Shown here one piece after another: positions 9,173-20,315 of a stretch of DNA of 64,000 nt. Below the pieces are notes generated by a model. It was not told where the DNA came from and did not search any database. It saw only the letters and a list, made by a program, of their open reading frames with translations. Both the position numbers and the translations under genes were made by a program. Position 1 is the stretch's first letter. Every line of letters starts with the position of its first letter. This DNA is from Chaetoceros tenuissimus (taxonomy: Eukaryota; Bacillariophyta; Thalassiosirophyceae; Chaetocerotales; Chaetocerotaceae), in assembly GCA_021927905.1 (NCBI GenBank), contig BLLK01000056.1, positions 248,001 to 312,000 of the forward strand, given 5' to 3'.

Positions 9173-9779
9173 CTTTTGTATTTGTTTGAAAACCTTTTAT
9201 TATGACAGGAACAGATTCTTGAGAACAGGCTTATACAAATTGGCCAAAGTTTTGCTTCACGGTGCTATTCGCTTGGAAGAACCAGTTTCCTCCGCGTTGA
9301 TGTCGTGGAATGGTGAAGAAATGTGTCAATCCCATCAAAACAGACTACTTCCTTTTCAATTTCAGTTCATCTTACCTTCATTATCTTTCTAATCGCAAGT
9401 ACAAAACTAAAATCAATGAAGGCTACATGATGCTATATAAGTAATGAAAATGATATCATATACATTTAAAATACTTTTGTACATCGACAACGTTTTACTG
9501 GATCAGCAGGACATCTTCATCTTGTCAAAGAGATCTATTCTTCGGCGCAATATTATGTCTCCAAGCATAAACTATACTGTTCTATTCTTTAATTGACTGG
9601 AATAGCTTGATTGCATACAAGTTAAATGAGTCAATATCTCAATCTTTTTAGTAGATACTTGTGCTTCAATGACTGTTACCGCTGCTACAAATGTCATATA
9701 CAAGTCGCTGTATTGTGAATTCCTCTTTTTTAAAGAGCATCATACTTTGTTTCAAGAGAGTCAATTCTTGTCATATAAG
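9173..9779. other. Intergenic, holds the second copy of the duplicated block
   Basis: No gene is seen. Bases 9320-9635 repeat 8371-8660. DNA around the start codons of members 2 and 3 is also similar (ATATATTTTCA... at about 9160 and 10322). Confidence 0.55.
9320..9635. repeat. Tandem duplicated block, copy 2
   Basis: Partner of 8371-8660. It lies upstream of member 2 and downstream of member 3, at the same relative place as copy 1 in its own unit. Confidence 0.7.
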
Positions 9780-10337
9780 TTACGATCTTCTTGTAGAAAC
9801 AAATCCACTATTGGAACAGAATTTAAGGAGGGACTTTGATACTTGTGTCCAAATTTTCGGGTTACTACTTGTTCTTCCATGATCATTACTGCTGCAATTC
9901 TTCACTGTACGAAGCGACGATAACTTTGAATTACTCTCAACGTCATGTTCAGAAATATGAGGAGTTTCATAAGCTTTGCGGCTTGGATGATAATCTTCCA
10001 TTGGACGAGGCACATCTAGTATGATCTGATGATGATCATCATCTGGAGCAGACTCCTCTGCTGAGAAAGATTGAAACTTGAAAAATGCAGAGAGACTCTG
10101 TTTCTCTTCAAACTGGCTAGTAAGAATTAAAACTCCTAATAAATATAAAAAGCATGCCAAGAAAGTGAGTGCAATGTGGAAACCTTTTTGATCATTACTA
10201 GAACAAACTGTAATAATCATCAAAAGAGTCGCAATTGAGATTGCTCCACCGCCCAAATTACGCTGAGTTGGAGGGATGTTTCTGTTGAATTTTTCCCAGA
10301 ATGTGATTTCATAGCATGGTGTATATATTTTCACCAT
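9780..10337 (-). CDS. Small two-TM protein, tandem family member 3
   Basis: 185 residues if started at ATG 10337, which aligns with the start of member 2 (MVKIYTPCYEIT versus MKIYVPFCVIT); the frame stays open to an earlier ATG at 10385. TM segments are about residues 33-51 (AISIATLLMIITVC) and 58-78 (GFHIALTFLACFLYLLGVLIL). The tail is long and Ser/Lys-rich, with SEHDVESNSKL in the middle. Function is unknown. The three neighbours form a tandem family on the minus strand, facing away from SEC63. Confidence 0.55.
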   Translation of the reverse strand: MVKIYTPCYEITFWEKFNRNIPPTQRNLGGGAISIATLLMIITVCSSNDQKGFHIALTFLACFLYLLGVLILTSQFEEKQSLSAFFKFQSFSAEESAPDDDHHQIILDVPRPMEDYHPSRKAYETPHISEHDVESNSKLSSLRTVKNCSSNDHGRTSSNPKIWTQVSKSLLKFCSNSGFVSTRRS

Positions 10338-10636
10338 TTTGTGTATAATGTTTGAATTATGTGTTGATTGAATTACATATTTCAACGAGTTGAAACAAGG
10401 AACATTTTGGAAAAAGTTCGTATAAGTCGTGAAATGGGTGTCTCCCTTTTTCTTTCTCTTTGCTTCCCTTTTTCAACTCTTTTTTCATATTTCTAACGCA
10501 CTGATTTGCTACTCCACGTTGAAGCCACTCCTTTTCTTTTCTCTTCCATCGAATACCTCTCAATAGCTCTTCTATTACACTTGTATTAGCTATCAGTAGA
10601 CAGGTCTCATAGTTATTGATAGTACAACTAATAAAG

Positions 10637-13273
10637 ATGTTACAGTACGATAATACAGCGTGGAATTTCTTTGCTTTGGCTTGGATTTCACTTTACATTG
10701 TTCCTTGTAAGTCTAAAAAAGTAATGGCGGTAGAGAGGAAGGAAGGAAATAGACGGGAGATGACTGATTCTATTTGATTCTATCTTGGCTTTGCTTCTTG
10801 AGGGTGCCATGAAAAAAAGAGACTCAGAGAGAAAAGGCAAGACTCAAGAGAAGAACTTTAAATTCAATTTTGAAAAAGAAAGAATTTGAAAATGAAAAAT
10901 AGAAAACAGAGTTTCTAGTGGACTGAATTTTAGGCGACTTGTTTCAAAAGGAACATGAAAGAAGTGTTGCAAAGAATCGATTCAAAGGAATGAAAAAGAA
11001 GAAAGAGGTTGAAATTATCTTCTTCTCTCTTTTTGATTTTGAAAATTCAAATGTCTGCAGTCGAAGGAAGTCAAGTGAATCAATTTCAGGCCATTCTTTC
11101 TTTCTCTCTTTCTATTGCATCTATAGAATCTCTACCTGACCTCTCGTTGTTCTAAACTTTACAATCAATATAACTAACACCCTCTCTCTCCTCTTTCCTA
11201 ATACAGCATGGTACGGAATCATTCGTAAACTATACAAGGCAACAATCGGAACATCCGATCAAGACATTGGTGCAGTAGCACGTACATCCGATGAAGAAAA
11301 AAAGGCGGCTCTTTTAAAGAGAAATGCAAAAGGACTCAAAACTCTCAATCAGGGATTTTATGTTAATTTGGGTATTACTGTTGCATTGACTTGCTTGGCG
11401 GTGTATCTGAGTGCAAGTATTGGTGAAGGGGGTGAAGTGAATTCGTTTGATCCTTTTACTATTTTGGATGTTCCTAGTGGTGCTGACCTAAAGGTTATTA
11501 AAAAGGCTTACAAGGTGAGTAGTTATGAGTGAGTGTATGAGTGAGGAGTAGGAGGAGCTAAAGATGCGAAGTGAGCGACAGCGAAGTGAGCTTTAGCTCA
11601 CGAGTGTGTTTCATGAGATATACAGTACAACGTCAACTGTGTCTTTGTTTCTTCTTGTCCATGTTTTCTTTTTCTTTCTTTCCTTTGTCTCTTCATTTCT
11701 CTCACTCATCATCTTCCTTCCCTCCATCCTTCCACTTATACAGAAAATGTCACTCAAATGGCATCCTGATAAGAACCCAAATAACCCAGCAGCAGAAGCA
11801 AAATTCATGATGGTGGCAAAGGCATATGAAGCACTGACTGACGCAACTGCAAAAGAAAATTATGAAAAATACGGGAATCCAGATGGAAAACAATCTCTTG
11901 AAGTATCCATTGGTCTTCCTTCTTGGTTACTCGATTCAGATAATCGTAATATTGTACTCATGGCTTATTTGATCATCATGGTGGGAGTCATTCCATTCTG
12001 TGTTTGGAAATACTATTCCAACTCGAGTAAATATGGAGAGAAGGATGTCATGTACAATACTTACTCTTGGTATCATCATTCTCTTGATGAATCCACTTTG
12101 GTGAAATCTTTACCAGAGACACTTGCTGGATCGGCGGAATTTAGAGAACGCAACATGCCAAAGGATGTTTCGGAAAAGTCACAAATTCAAAAACTTTTAT
12201 CCAAAGTGAAATCGGTCATGCAGAAACCTACCCATAACAATCCCATTTTGATTAAAGGAAATGTACTCCTACACACACATTTGTCAAGACAGACGGATTC
12301 TGCTGATCTTTCGGTACAATACAAGGAAGATTTGCACTTTATGCTTTCCAAAACCAATGCATTGATTGATGCCATGATTTCCGTTTGTCAACATCAAGAA
12401 GCTTTGAAAACTGCCTTGAACTGTATTCAATTTGGTCAAAATATGACTCAAGCTTGTTGGAATAAGGATTCGGAATTGATGCAATTGCCTCATTTTGATG
12501 AAAAACTTGCAGCTAAAAACAAGAATATCTCACTTGCAGAGTTTTTGAAACTTGATAAAAAGGATATGAAATTGGATGGATTGACTGAGGAACAAAAGCA
12601 AGATGTTTACAAGTGCACTGAAATCATTCCACAGGTTTCTGTCGAGACAAAGATTTTTGTAGATGATGATGAGGATGATAATGTATACGAGGGAGATTTG
12701 TGTTCCGTACAAGTCAAACTTACTCGTGATAACCTTGCAGAGGGAGAAAAGGCTGGTCTTGTGCATGCTCCACACTTTCCATTCCCAAAGCAAGAAGCTT
12801 GGTGGATCATTCTTGGAACCAAGGAAGGAAAGATTATTGACCTGAAGAAGATTGCAAAGAGTGACAAGTCATTTACTCATGACATCAAGTTCTTGGCGCC
12901 TAAACAGGGTACTTACAACTTTGATCTTCATGTATTGAGTAACTCTTACATTGGATTGGATCAGAAGCTTGCTGTTGAACTTGTTTCCAAGGATGCTTCT
13001 GTATTGCCAGAGTACAAGGTACACCCAGATGATGCTGAGTTGGACGATGAGCCAACATTGTTTGAAGAAATGTTGAATGCTCAAAATGTTGAGGAGGATA
13101 GTGACTCCGATGACGATGACAGTGACTCTGATGAAGAAGAGGAGGAAGGAATCAAGGAGTTGAGTGCCGAAGAGAGAAAGAAGATTGAGCTACAAAAGAA
13201 GAGACAAGCTGCAGCTGGAGATGATAGTGACGACGATGATGATAGCAGTGTAGAAGAGGTCTATGCTGACTAA
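10637..13273 (+). CDS. SEC63: SEC63, ER translocon J-domain protein
   Basis: Three exons: 10637-10706, 11207-11514 and 11744-13273, about 635 residues; introns of 500 and 229 bp have GTAAGT/CAG and GTGAGT/CAG ends. Sec63 spans the ER membrane three times and recruits BiP to the Sec61 channel. Visible in order: N-terminal TM with the family start ([20 protein letters not shown], 4-23), TM2 at about 74-93, the J domain at about 104-172 with HPD at 133-135 (LKWHPDKNP), and TM3 at about 195-213. A Sec63 domain with the FN3-like end follows, and then an acidic Ser/Asp/Glu tail typical of the family and of CK2 substrates. Intron 2 splits the J domain just before helix III. The first exon is short and was placed by eye from frame, splice site and similarity. 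Confidence 0.93.
11515..11743 (+). other. SEC63 intron 2 with a GCGAAGTGAGC repeat and hairpin
   Basis: The intron contains GCGAAGTGAGC twice (about 11566 and 11580) and GTGAGCTTTAGCTCAC, a perfect inverted repeat with a two-base loop. A pyrimidine-rich tract precedes the CAG acceptor. Confidence 0.6.
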
Positions 13274-13538
13274 ATCAATAGGGTAGGTCGTTATTCGAAA
13301 TTGGAATGAATCTGTAATGATTCAGAACCATAGTACTATACGCAAACAAAAACAAACAATACAATAATCAAAACATAATACTAGATGAATTCAAATATTA
13401 CCAAGTCTGTAGACAGTAGATAGTACATTGTATGGAGCTAAACTTGAAATATAAATGGAAATGTAGGTTATGTACAAGCGACAGCCTCAGCTCGATGTCT
13501 GTTTCTTTTGCAATATCTGTATGTTTCCCCTGTGCAAA

Positions 13539-15118
13539 TCATGCACAGTCAAAGCCAGCGAATACTGGAGCACAATCTCCATCGGAATCAACGTAAAACC
13601 AATCACATGTGTTGCCAGAGATATCAAGTCCAGCAGCAATCACCGCTGCTTGACTGGGGTTGTAATTGCACTTATCATCTACATTGATGTCTCCCCAGCT
13701 ATTATCATACACCATAGTATCCCTGATAGTGACACCATCTTCATTGAACTGAAAATCATCTTCCACAGTAACATCTAAAAAAGTATTACCCGGTCCTACC
13801 CATGTTCCTGTCTCGAACTGAAAATCTGTTGCTACAGTCACTGTTTCAACGTAATTGTTGGAGAATTGAATAGGGCATTCTCCTCCGCCAAACTCAATAT
13901 CTTCTGCAGAGTTTAAATTGCAAAATTTATTATTGCTTGTCGCTCCTTGAAAGTCAATATCTTCAGCCGTGGTTCGAACTAGGCCAAACATGACGTTATA
14001 CAAATTCCCGAAATTAATCTCAACATTCGATACAAGTTCTTTTTTGATACAATTGCTAAGATTGGCCTGTGTCCATGACTCGCAAGAATTTGAAACGGTA
14101 TAGTCTCTGTCCGTGCATTTACAGGTAGTACGAATTCGAAAAAGAACGAGGTATGGTGGACTATCGCCAAAACGTCTGCCTTGCAGCATTTCGAACTGCC
14201 AACATGGTTGATTCATTGCTGAAATCCATTGCATAGTAGTCATATCACAGGACAACTCTTTGAGCTCGCATACACGGGAGCACCATCTAAATGGAAGTAG
14301 AACGAAACGGATACTGATAAAGTCAATAAGTAGAGGACTAATGTTGTTTTTCGCACTATGTAGATTCAATAAAAGCTTTGTGAGCAAACCTCTACAGTAC
14401 AAAGTAATAGTGTGTCTACTCTATCGCAATACTTACATCATTCTCATTTCAATCTTTCCTGCCTTGTCAAAGTAATCATACATATTCGAAATCTTCTTGA
14501 CAGACTTTTTCTTGTTCCACTCTCCGATAGAAAGAGGCTTGGTACTTCTCAGAAGCAGCCATTTGCCCGTTGCTTGATTCTTGATTTGAATTCTCCAAAC
14601 TTTGGAACTTTCATGCTTCATATTTACGCGAAATTCAATATTAGCTTCAACAGCTTCGGATCCTTGAGATTCCATTTCAAGTCCAGATTCAACAAAGAAC
14701 TTTCCTTTGTACATTCTTTTGTTGGAGTTTGGTGTAAACTATGATGGGTGCAATTATCAGAATAAGAAAAGGAAATTGTAAAAAGAGCTAGTTTTGCCAT
14801 ACCTTGATGTAAGTAGAATCTTTTGCTTCCTTGCCTTTGTTTTGAAACGTAGAAATTCCATCGGCATCGATAGTCGAATTGAGGCTATTAGCCACTCCGA
14901 ATTCATGTGATCCTACCACAGAAGCTAAGGAACAAGAATGAGACGAATACATAGTTCAATAATTATAGCATCTAGATAAGATACTGAACCTACTTACAAA
15001 TCTTGTCTACCTTGAACGTTACTGCAGTTCCATCTGAAGAAATATTTGCATAAGTTCCATGCAGTTCTAGACTAAGTAGAAGAAGCACGAAAGAAGAGAG
15101 AAGAAGTAGAGTTGACAT
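13539..15118 (-). CDS. Secreted protein of unknown function (four exons)
   Basis: Inferred exons are 15118-14998, 14924-14803, 14738-14437 and 14286-13539. All have GT-AG ends and join in frame to about 430 residues. Residues 1-24 form a signal peptide (STLLLLSSFVLLLLSLELHG). The middle part carries TGKWLLLRSTKPLSIGEW, which looks like a beta-rich domain. The C-terminal 250 residues are Cys- and Asp/Asn-rich with repeated short strands (AEDIDFQG, AEDIEFGG, VEDDFQF) and end DSDGDCAPVFAGFDCA. Four predicted short introns in one small gene fit diatom practice. The protein is likely extracellular or in the cell wall; no family is recognised. It converges on SEC63 with 265 bases between. Confidence 0.7.
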
Positions 15119-15431
15119 TATTCCTTTTGTCAATGGACAGATTGCAATTGTAACTCGGTATTATTATGAAAGATACTATGTTATCTACTATGCACTGTTG
15201 AAGAATGAAAAGAGCTTCACGAACTATTGTCGAGTTGAAGCAATCCAGCATAAAGACATTTGCAGCGACAATGACCTCCTTTCTAGGCCTTTTGTGAACT
15301 AAATATGTAAAAGTAAGACCAAGCCTTCAAATGAATTTTGAACTTTTCATTTCTGCTCTCTTGCTACCAAAATAAATCATAAGATGTTTTCTAAAAACAA
15401 TAACAAACATCATTATATAACTATTATGTTT
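15119..15431. other. Intergenic
   Basis: 313 bases between two minus-strand genes. Only the promoter of the secreted-protein gene and the 3' flank of the thioesterase gene are expected here; no other feature is seen. Confidence 0.5.
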
Positions 15432-16640
15432 CTAGCCTCTCTTCTCAAATAGTTCTTGAACATATGTTGGTATTTTCGAAGTAGGTCGTTTCTTCTCACT
15501 ATCAATTGCACAAATGGTCACTCTTCCTTCAGCTACAACAAATTCCGATTCAACTTCTGTACTCTCTCTATCACCTTTATCTTTCACAACAACCTGTTGA
15601 TGAAAGTCAAGAATCATTCCTCGACGCTTGACATCTACATATGAACGTACAATAGCCTTGACACCTGGTTTCAATAGATCTTCACTCGTATCATGGAAAA
15701 TCTGCAAATCATCAATGGAAGTCACTACCCATAGAATATTATGCTCATCCTGCATCTTTTGCAATACATCTGGTCCACCTAATCCATTGGTTCTTTGTCT
15801 TTCAAATAGATTCAGTACTGTTTGGATAGGGATAGAATTACTCAAATGAATATCGAATTCATCTCTATGGATTGTAAACTCGTCTTGAAAGGTCGGTGTA
15901 ACGTCATGATATTCAGCTTTAGGTGAATACACCATAAGACCCTCCGTGTGTTTCGTTGGAACAATTGTCACAACAGCTGTATTGTATACAATAGGTTCCT
16001 TCCTCTCTTCCTCCTCGTTCTGATTATCCTCGTCATCCCATTGTTTAATCATTTCCAAAGACCAAACTTCTTCCCTTGTTTCACGACAAGTCTTTAATAA
16101 TGTACCATGAATACAATACGCCGCTCCAAGCTTTGGCGATGATTTGAATTTATGCTGAGTCACTTTTCGCAAAGTAAAGTGTTCATCATTGACTAAATCA
16201 TTTGCGAAATCAATATCATGATTTCCATTTATATTTTGATAGAATTGAAAGAGGGCTCTTTCGTAAGAACGAATGTAGTTTCCATTGTATTTTACTCCAT
16301 AGGCGTCTGTGTCTTCAATGTATAATCTCATTGGTTCACTGATAAATTCAATATTTTTATTGGCTACTTTTTCAGTAGCTATCTCGGCTGTCGTCTCTTC
16401 ATTTACATTTGTAGAAACGAGATGCAACCAGTTCATTCTACCGACCATAGGAAGAGTTCTAACATTACTCAACAATAAAAGTGCTGGTTGAAGAGATACT
16501 AGTTGTTTGTTCTCCTTTCCAGCAGCATCAACTCCTGAACGTCTAGAAGTAGTACTACTAGAAGACGAAATGGAAAACGAGAAACAAGCATTCACATGGA
16601 AAAATAATTGAAAAAAAGTCCATGAGCTTAGTAGAATCAT
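15432..16640 (-). CDS. Double-hotdog acyl-CoA/acyl-ACP thioesterase-like protein
   Basis: 402 residues in one exon. Residues 1-18 are a signal peptide (LLSSWTFFQLFFHVNA) followed by CFSFS and a Ser/Thr/Arg-rich stretch, compatible with the diatom signal-plus-transit presequence in which Phe follows the cleavage site. Residues 104-130 hold the 4-hydroxybenzoyl-CoA thioesterase signature (MRLYIEDTDAYGVKYNGNYI), with Asp110/Asp112 and Tyr114 in the expected place. An acidic Asn/Glu linker lies near residue 215. The C-terminal 150 residues look like a second, degenerate hotdog repeat (QTVLNLFERQRTNGLGG; GVKAIVRSYVDVKRRGMI). The likely reaction is hydrolysis of an acyl thioester in the plastid; substrate is not readable. 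Plastid targeting is inference. Confidence 0.75.
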   Translation of the reverse strand: MILLSSWTFFQLFFHVNACFSFSISSSSSTTSRRSGVDAAGKENKQLVSLQPALLLLSNVRTLPMVGRMNWLHLVSTNVNEETTAEIATEKVANKNIEFISEPMRLYIEDTDAYGVKYNGNYIRSYERALFQFYQNINGNHDIDFANDLVNDEHFTLRKVTQHKFKSSPKLGAAYCIHGTLLKTCRETREEVWSLEMIKQWDDEDNQNEEEERKEPIVYNTAVVTIVPTKHTEGLMVYSPKAEYHDVTPTFQDEFTIHRDEFDIHLSNSIPIQTVLNLFERQRTNGLGGPDVLQKMQDEHNILWVVTSIDDLQIFHDTSEDLLKPGVKAIVRSYVDVKRRGMILDFHQQVVVKDKGDRESTEVESEFVVAEGRVTICAIDSEKKRPTSKIPTYVQELFEKRG

Positions 16641-17315
16641 TTTCCTTGAATAGTGATGACTGTAAGGATGAGGTTCAGCTGATAGAATATGAAAGCTTTT
16701 TACTTTTCTTTGCTAAGCTTCACATATACACAATTACAAAATACATAAAACGTACTCGCTCGCAAAATACGTCATTGGATTCACTGTATGGTAAGTACGT
16801 ACACACTTTTTGTCGTATTTCTAACGCATATTTACTGGTATGAAATATTATCACATGTTTGCTGTTTTCCTTTTCCCTGTGAAAGTAGTTTTGAACGTGT
16901 TCAAATCTTTTATCACTCTTAAGTTCATCTCATATCTTTTCTCCTTTCATTCTTGATTACATATAATTTAGAAACAATTCGCAGATAAATAATACAAATG
17001 TCAGCATCTACTACATCTTGAAGTATATTCAACCGAGGAGCAAACATACTGAAAGCCTTATTATTGTAACTCATTTGAAATACAAGTTCAAGTCGAGAAA
17101 GAAATGATTTATAATTATGAAATGAAGAAACCATCTTGGTACTACTGAGACATCCTATTATAGAAACAATTTGACCAAAATCCTCCACTAATTTACATTT
17201 TTCTTTATACAGAATTCGTATTGATATATTGCAAGTTTAACTTCTATTTAATGATAAAAATAAAATGTTGATTTGCAGATAAATCAATACACACTTCAGC
17301 ACCTATTTATATTCT
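16641..17315. other. Intergenic
   Basis: 675 bases with AT-rich sequence. Short open frames occur on both strands but use non-ATG starts and show no family similarity. Nothing else is seen. Confidence 0.5.
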
Positions 17316-18568
17316 CTAGCCTCTTTTTGGACTCTTCTTTGCTTTCTTATTCTTCTTTGCTTTCTTATTCTTCTTTGCTTTCTTATTCTTCTTTGCTTTT
17401 TTATTCTTCTTTGGTTTGTTGTTTCCTTTTGGGGGTTTGGACGGCATAGATGTCGGCTGTAAAAAGAAAAAGATATATGTAAGCAATTTTGTCAATAGTA
17501 GATGTTTTAATGCAAAGGAATCGACTTGTGTTACATGATATTCTTGATGAAACAAACTTTTTACTTGGATTGCAGAATACTTACTGTTGGTACTATGAAG
17601 TCTTCTGAAGTTTCACTTCTAAAGTCGTAGCCATCGACTTTGAATTTTTCATCACCTTCAACAGCGACGCTATAGAAACCCTCACAAACACCTTCACCAC
17701 AAAAACCATCTCCACTTGTGTCATAAATTGTAAAAGTATAATCTTCACCAGGCAAACACAGAGTCCAAGTATGAATTCCACTATCTGAGAGATATCCTAC
17801 AGAAGCAACAGAGGTAGAAGTGCCTGCATTGAAGATCTCCCAAGATGTTTCATAAGAATAGTAATCCGCATCAATGGTAACAACAACTTCAGATTGACCG
17901 ATGGAAGAACAGCCTTCTGGTGGTGGTGGTTCTAATACCACAGTAGCCTTTGCCGAATAATTGTAATCAGTAATACCAGCATCGGCACATGTCAAAGAAG
18001 TAACCAAACGTCCAACACGAAGAGTGTATTTTCCAGATGTTGTTGGAGTATATTCAAAGTAAGGATCACCAAAAGGACCAGCACAACCAGATCTATCTAT
18101 AGAACTATAGTTGTCAAGAATCTCTGTACATCCACTCATGATAAATGGGTCGCCGTCGGTTACAGTACATTCACCTTCATACAGATAAGCAGCTGGATTA
18201 AGAGCACACTGAACTAAATCACGTGTCACCTCAAATGAATATCTAACTCCGGCTTCCAAGTCGATTGTATAAAAATCATTTCTTGATAAATCATCATCAT
18301 GATCCAATCTTCTTCTAGTAGTAGAATCACACGGAAGTATCCCATTAGGTTCAGAGAAAATTACATCTCCGATTGCAACATCAGCAAGCTGTCTTGTGTT
18401 TACTTCAGGAGTTGCATTTTTAGAAATTTCTCTACTGACCACATTCTCGTTGGCAGCAGAAGTAAAGAGAGACTCTTTACGCTTTCTCAATAGCGATTCT
18501 TTTGCCGCAGTAGCATCAAGGAAGAGAGATGCAAGCGTTGTCAGAGCGAGAGTTAGCTGGAAATTCAT
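17316..18568 (-). CDS. Secreted beta-domain protein with lysine-repeat C-terminal tail
   Basis: Two exons, 18568-17585 and 17456-17316, with GTAAGT and TTTTTACAG ends; joined in frame they give about 374 residues. Signal peptide at residues 1-22. A bacterial-pre-peptidase-C-like beta domain is suggested by NDFYTIDLEAGVRYSFEVTR and YTPTTSGKYTLRVGR. A second Cys-containing beta domain has YTFTIYDTSGDGFCGEGVC, a pattern common in secreted stramenopile proteins. The second exon encodes PTSMPSKPPKGNNKP followed by four KKNKKA units and KKSPKRG. The polycationic tail on a secreted protein suggests binding to an anionic surface such as polysaccharide or silica; this is inference. The domain names are tentative. 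Confidence 0.72.
17325..17410 (-). repeat. 18 bp tandem repeat encoding KKNKKA
   Basis: About four to five units of an 18 bp repeat (TTCTTATTCTTCTTTGCT on the plus strand), nearly identical in DNA. The last exon tail has therefore grown by unit duplication. Confidence 0.85.
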
Positions 18569-19524
18569 TTTGATTGTGTTTTATGTTATTTTATGAGATG
18601 TGAAAACGGGCATTTTCATTTTTTAGAAATAAGAGAGTTCAGCGAGTTAGTCGTGCAAAAAGTAGGACAAATTAGCTACTTTTAAGGCTATTTGAATCTT
18701 TTGACAACAGTCTTAGATCGCCAACAAAGTTTCTTTATGCACCTCAACAGAAAATTTGCAATAGTGAAGGTCCACCGCTTCCTCAACTTTACTAGTAGGT
18801 AAAGAAAGATGAGGAGATAACCTCAGTTCACAATGATGAAACGAATTGATCCGATTGATTGAGAAAGATCTCAAATAGAGATGAACAAGAAATGATTCAT
18901 GTGAAGTTTAAAGGTTGATGAAAATATCTTCTTGAGCCTTTTCTTTTTCCTTAAATATGTAACGTACACTTCTATGAGAATTACACAAGAAGTCATCTTG
19001 CTACTATTGATGATTCTTATCATAGAACAGCTTTGATCGCCATTTCACTTTCGTCTTTACATAAATCAAATTTATATATTACAAGAAGGTTGACTGTTAT
19101 ATAATGACAGATTTAAAACTGTGTCTTTCTGTCTCATCGCTGTATTATTTGAACAAACGTATACATCCCATTGCTGTAGTGTTGTATATGATTACTAATT
19201 TCTTTCATCTCTAGAAGAAAGATTCAGATCGGACCATCTCAGTTAGCTCAAGATGGGTAACTGTAGTCTATTCTCTAGTTATGTATTATGCTCCCAGACA
19301 GAAAGTCTTGCTTCTGCCTATGTTCAAGTTAATGAAATATGCTTAATAAAGTATGCTTTACAAGTTATAGCACTTGTTCATTTGCTTCGTTTTGTGATAC
19401 ACCACTTCCTCGCTCGGTAGACTAGACTAGTCAAATTCATTTTGTCAAAGATCTTCCCATCCAATATCATGGTATAAATTAATGAACCTTACTGGGAAGC
19501 TGTTCTCTTTGCATCACCAGCTTG
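18569..19524. other. Intergenic
   Basis: 956 bases. It contains the promoter region of the secreted-protein gene at its left end. No coding frame, RNA gene or repeat is recognised. Confidence 0.5.
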
Positions 19525-19833
19525 TTATAAATCTTTGTTATCGTTGTCACTAGCAGTTTCCGTTTTCTTTGCAGCAGCTTTTGCCAACGATATGAAATCA
19601 AAATCAGTTTTTGTATCTGGAAGAAACATTTCATATGTCAAATTCGCTGAAGAAGCGTTAGTTTCTTGATTGCAATTCGATCCATCTTCTTCCTTATTAC
19701 ATTTCACAGTATCACGTGTTGTAGATGCTGCTCGACCAGTTCCATTACAAGCACCACATGGAATACCTGACGAGTAATAATTCTGATCCATCCATCCGGA
19801 TCCTGTTGAATATTTACTGACTTGAGATGGCAC
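19525..19833 (-). CDS. Small CxxCxGxG-motif protein, N-terminus uncertain
   Basis: About 102 residues from a GTG at 19833; the frame is open some 45 bases further upstream without an ATG. It contains one DnaJ-type zinc motif, CGACNGTGRA, then an Asn/Thr-rich stretch and a C-terminus with LAKAAAKKTETASDN. A second motif of the same type, CSICKGTGR, lies just upstream in another frame behind an ATG at 19879. This suggests a missed intron, a frameshift or a broken gene. The product could be a small plastid or mitochondrial DnaJ-zinc-finger-like chaperone factor, but the evidence is thin. Confidence 0.4.
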   Translation of the reverse strand: MPSQVSKYSTGSGWMDQNYYSSGIPCGACNGTGRAASTTRDTVKCNKEEDGSNCNQETNASSANLTYEMFLPDTKTDFDFISLAKAAAKKTETASDNDNKDL

Positions 19834-20315
19834 ATGAGGTATCTCTGCCAGTTCCTTTACAAATAGAACAGTAAGTCATACTGATGGTTTTACTGTTGCT
19901 ATGAGACTCGGCAGTCTTTATTGAAGTTGAGAATATCAAAAAGATACGAAATGTAACAAGTAGTATGAACGCCAAGAAGATCGACTATCTCATACTTGCT
20001 TATAGCGGCAGCAATCAAACGCTCGCACAAACAGAATGTGATTTAATTGCTTTCAGACTGTCGATCGATGCTGCGCACAACTATGGTACCTTTCGATTCA
20101 TTTCAAAAGAGTACTTTCATTCATTTCGTTGAAAAGAATTTTTCGCGTATCTTTTGTGGATCTTTCCATGACGTCATAAAAATGGCGCGCCAAAAAGTGA
20201 GACGACGATGACCATTCATCCTCACTTTTCTATTCTCTCTTGAACTTTTGATGTGATGTGCAATCTTTCCATCTCAAAGAACACTTTCATTATTGATTAT
20301 ATCTTTAGTTCAACA
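19834..20315. promoter_or_regulatory. Divergent promoter region with CRE and E2F-like palindromes
   Basis: TGACGTCA at 20169-20176 and TGGCGCGCCA at 20183-20192 (GGCGCGCC flanked by A/T runs) lie 7 bp apart and about 130-150 bp upstream of the TPR gene. The first is a perfect CRE; the second matches the E2F-type TTTTGGCGC on the minus strand. Function is inference from motif identity. Confidence 0.5.

Noticed and set aside
16925-17188. 87-codon minus-strand frame
   Set aside because: Begins with GTG, lies in AT-rich spacer and shows no family signal.
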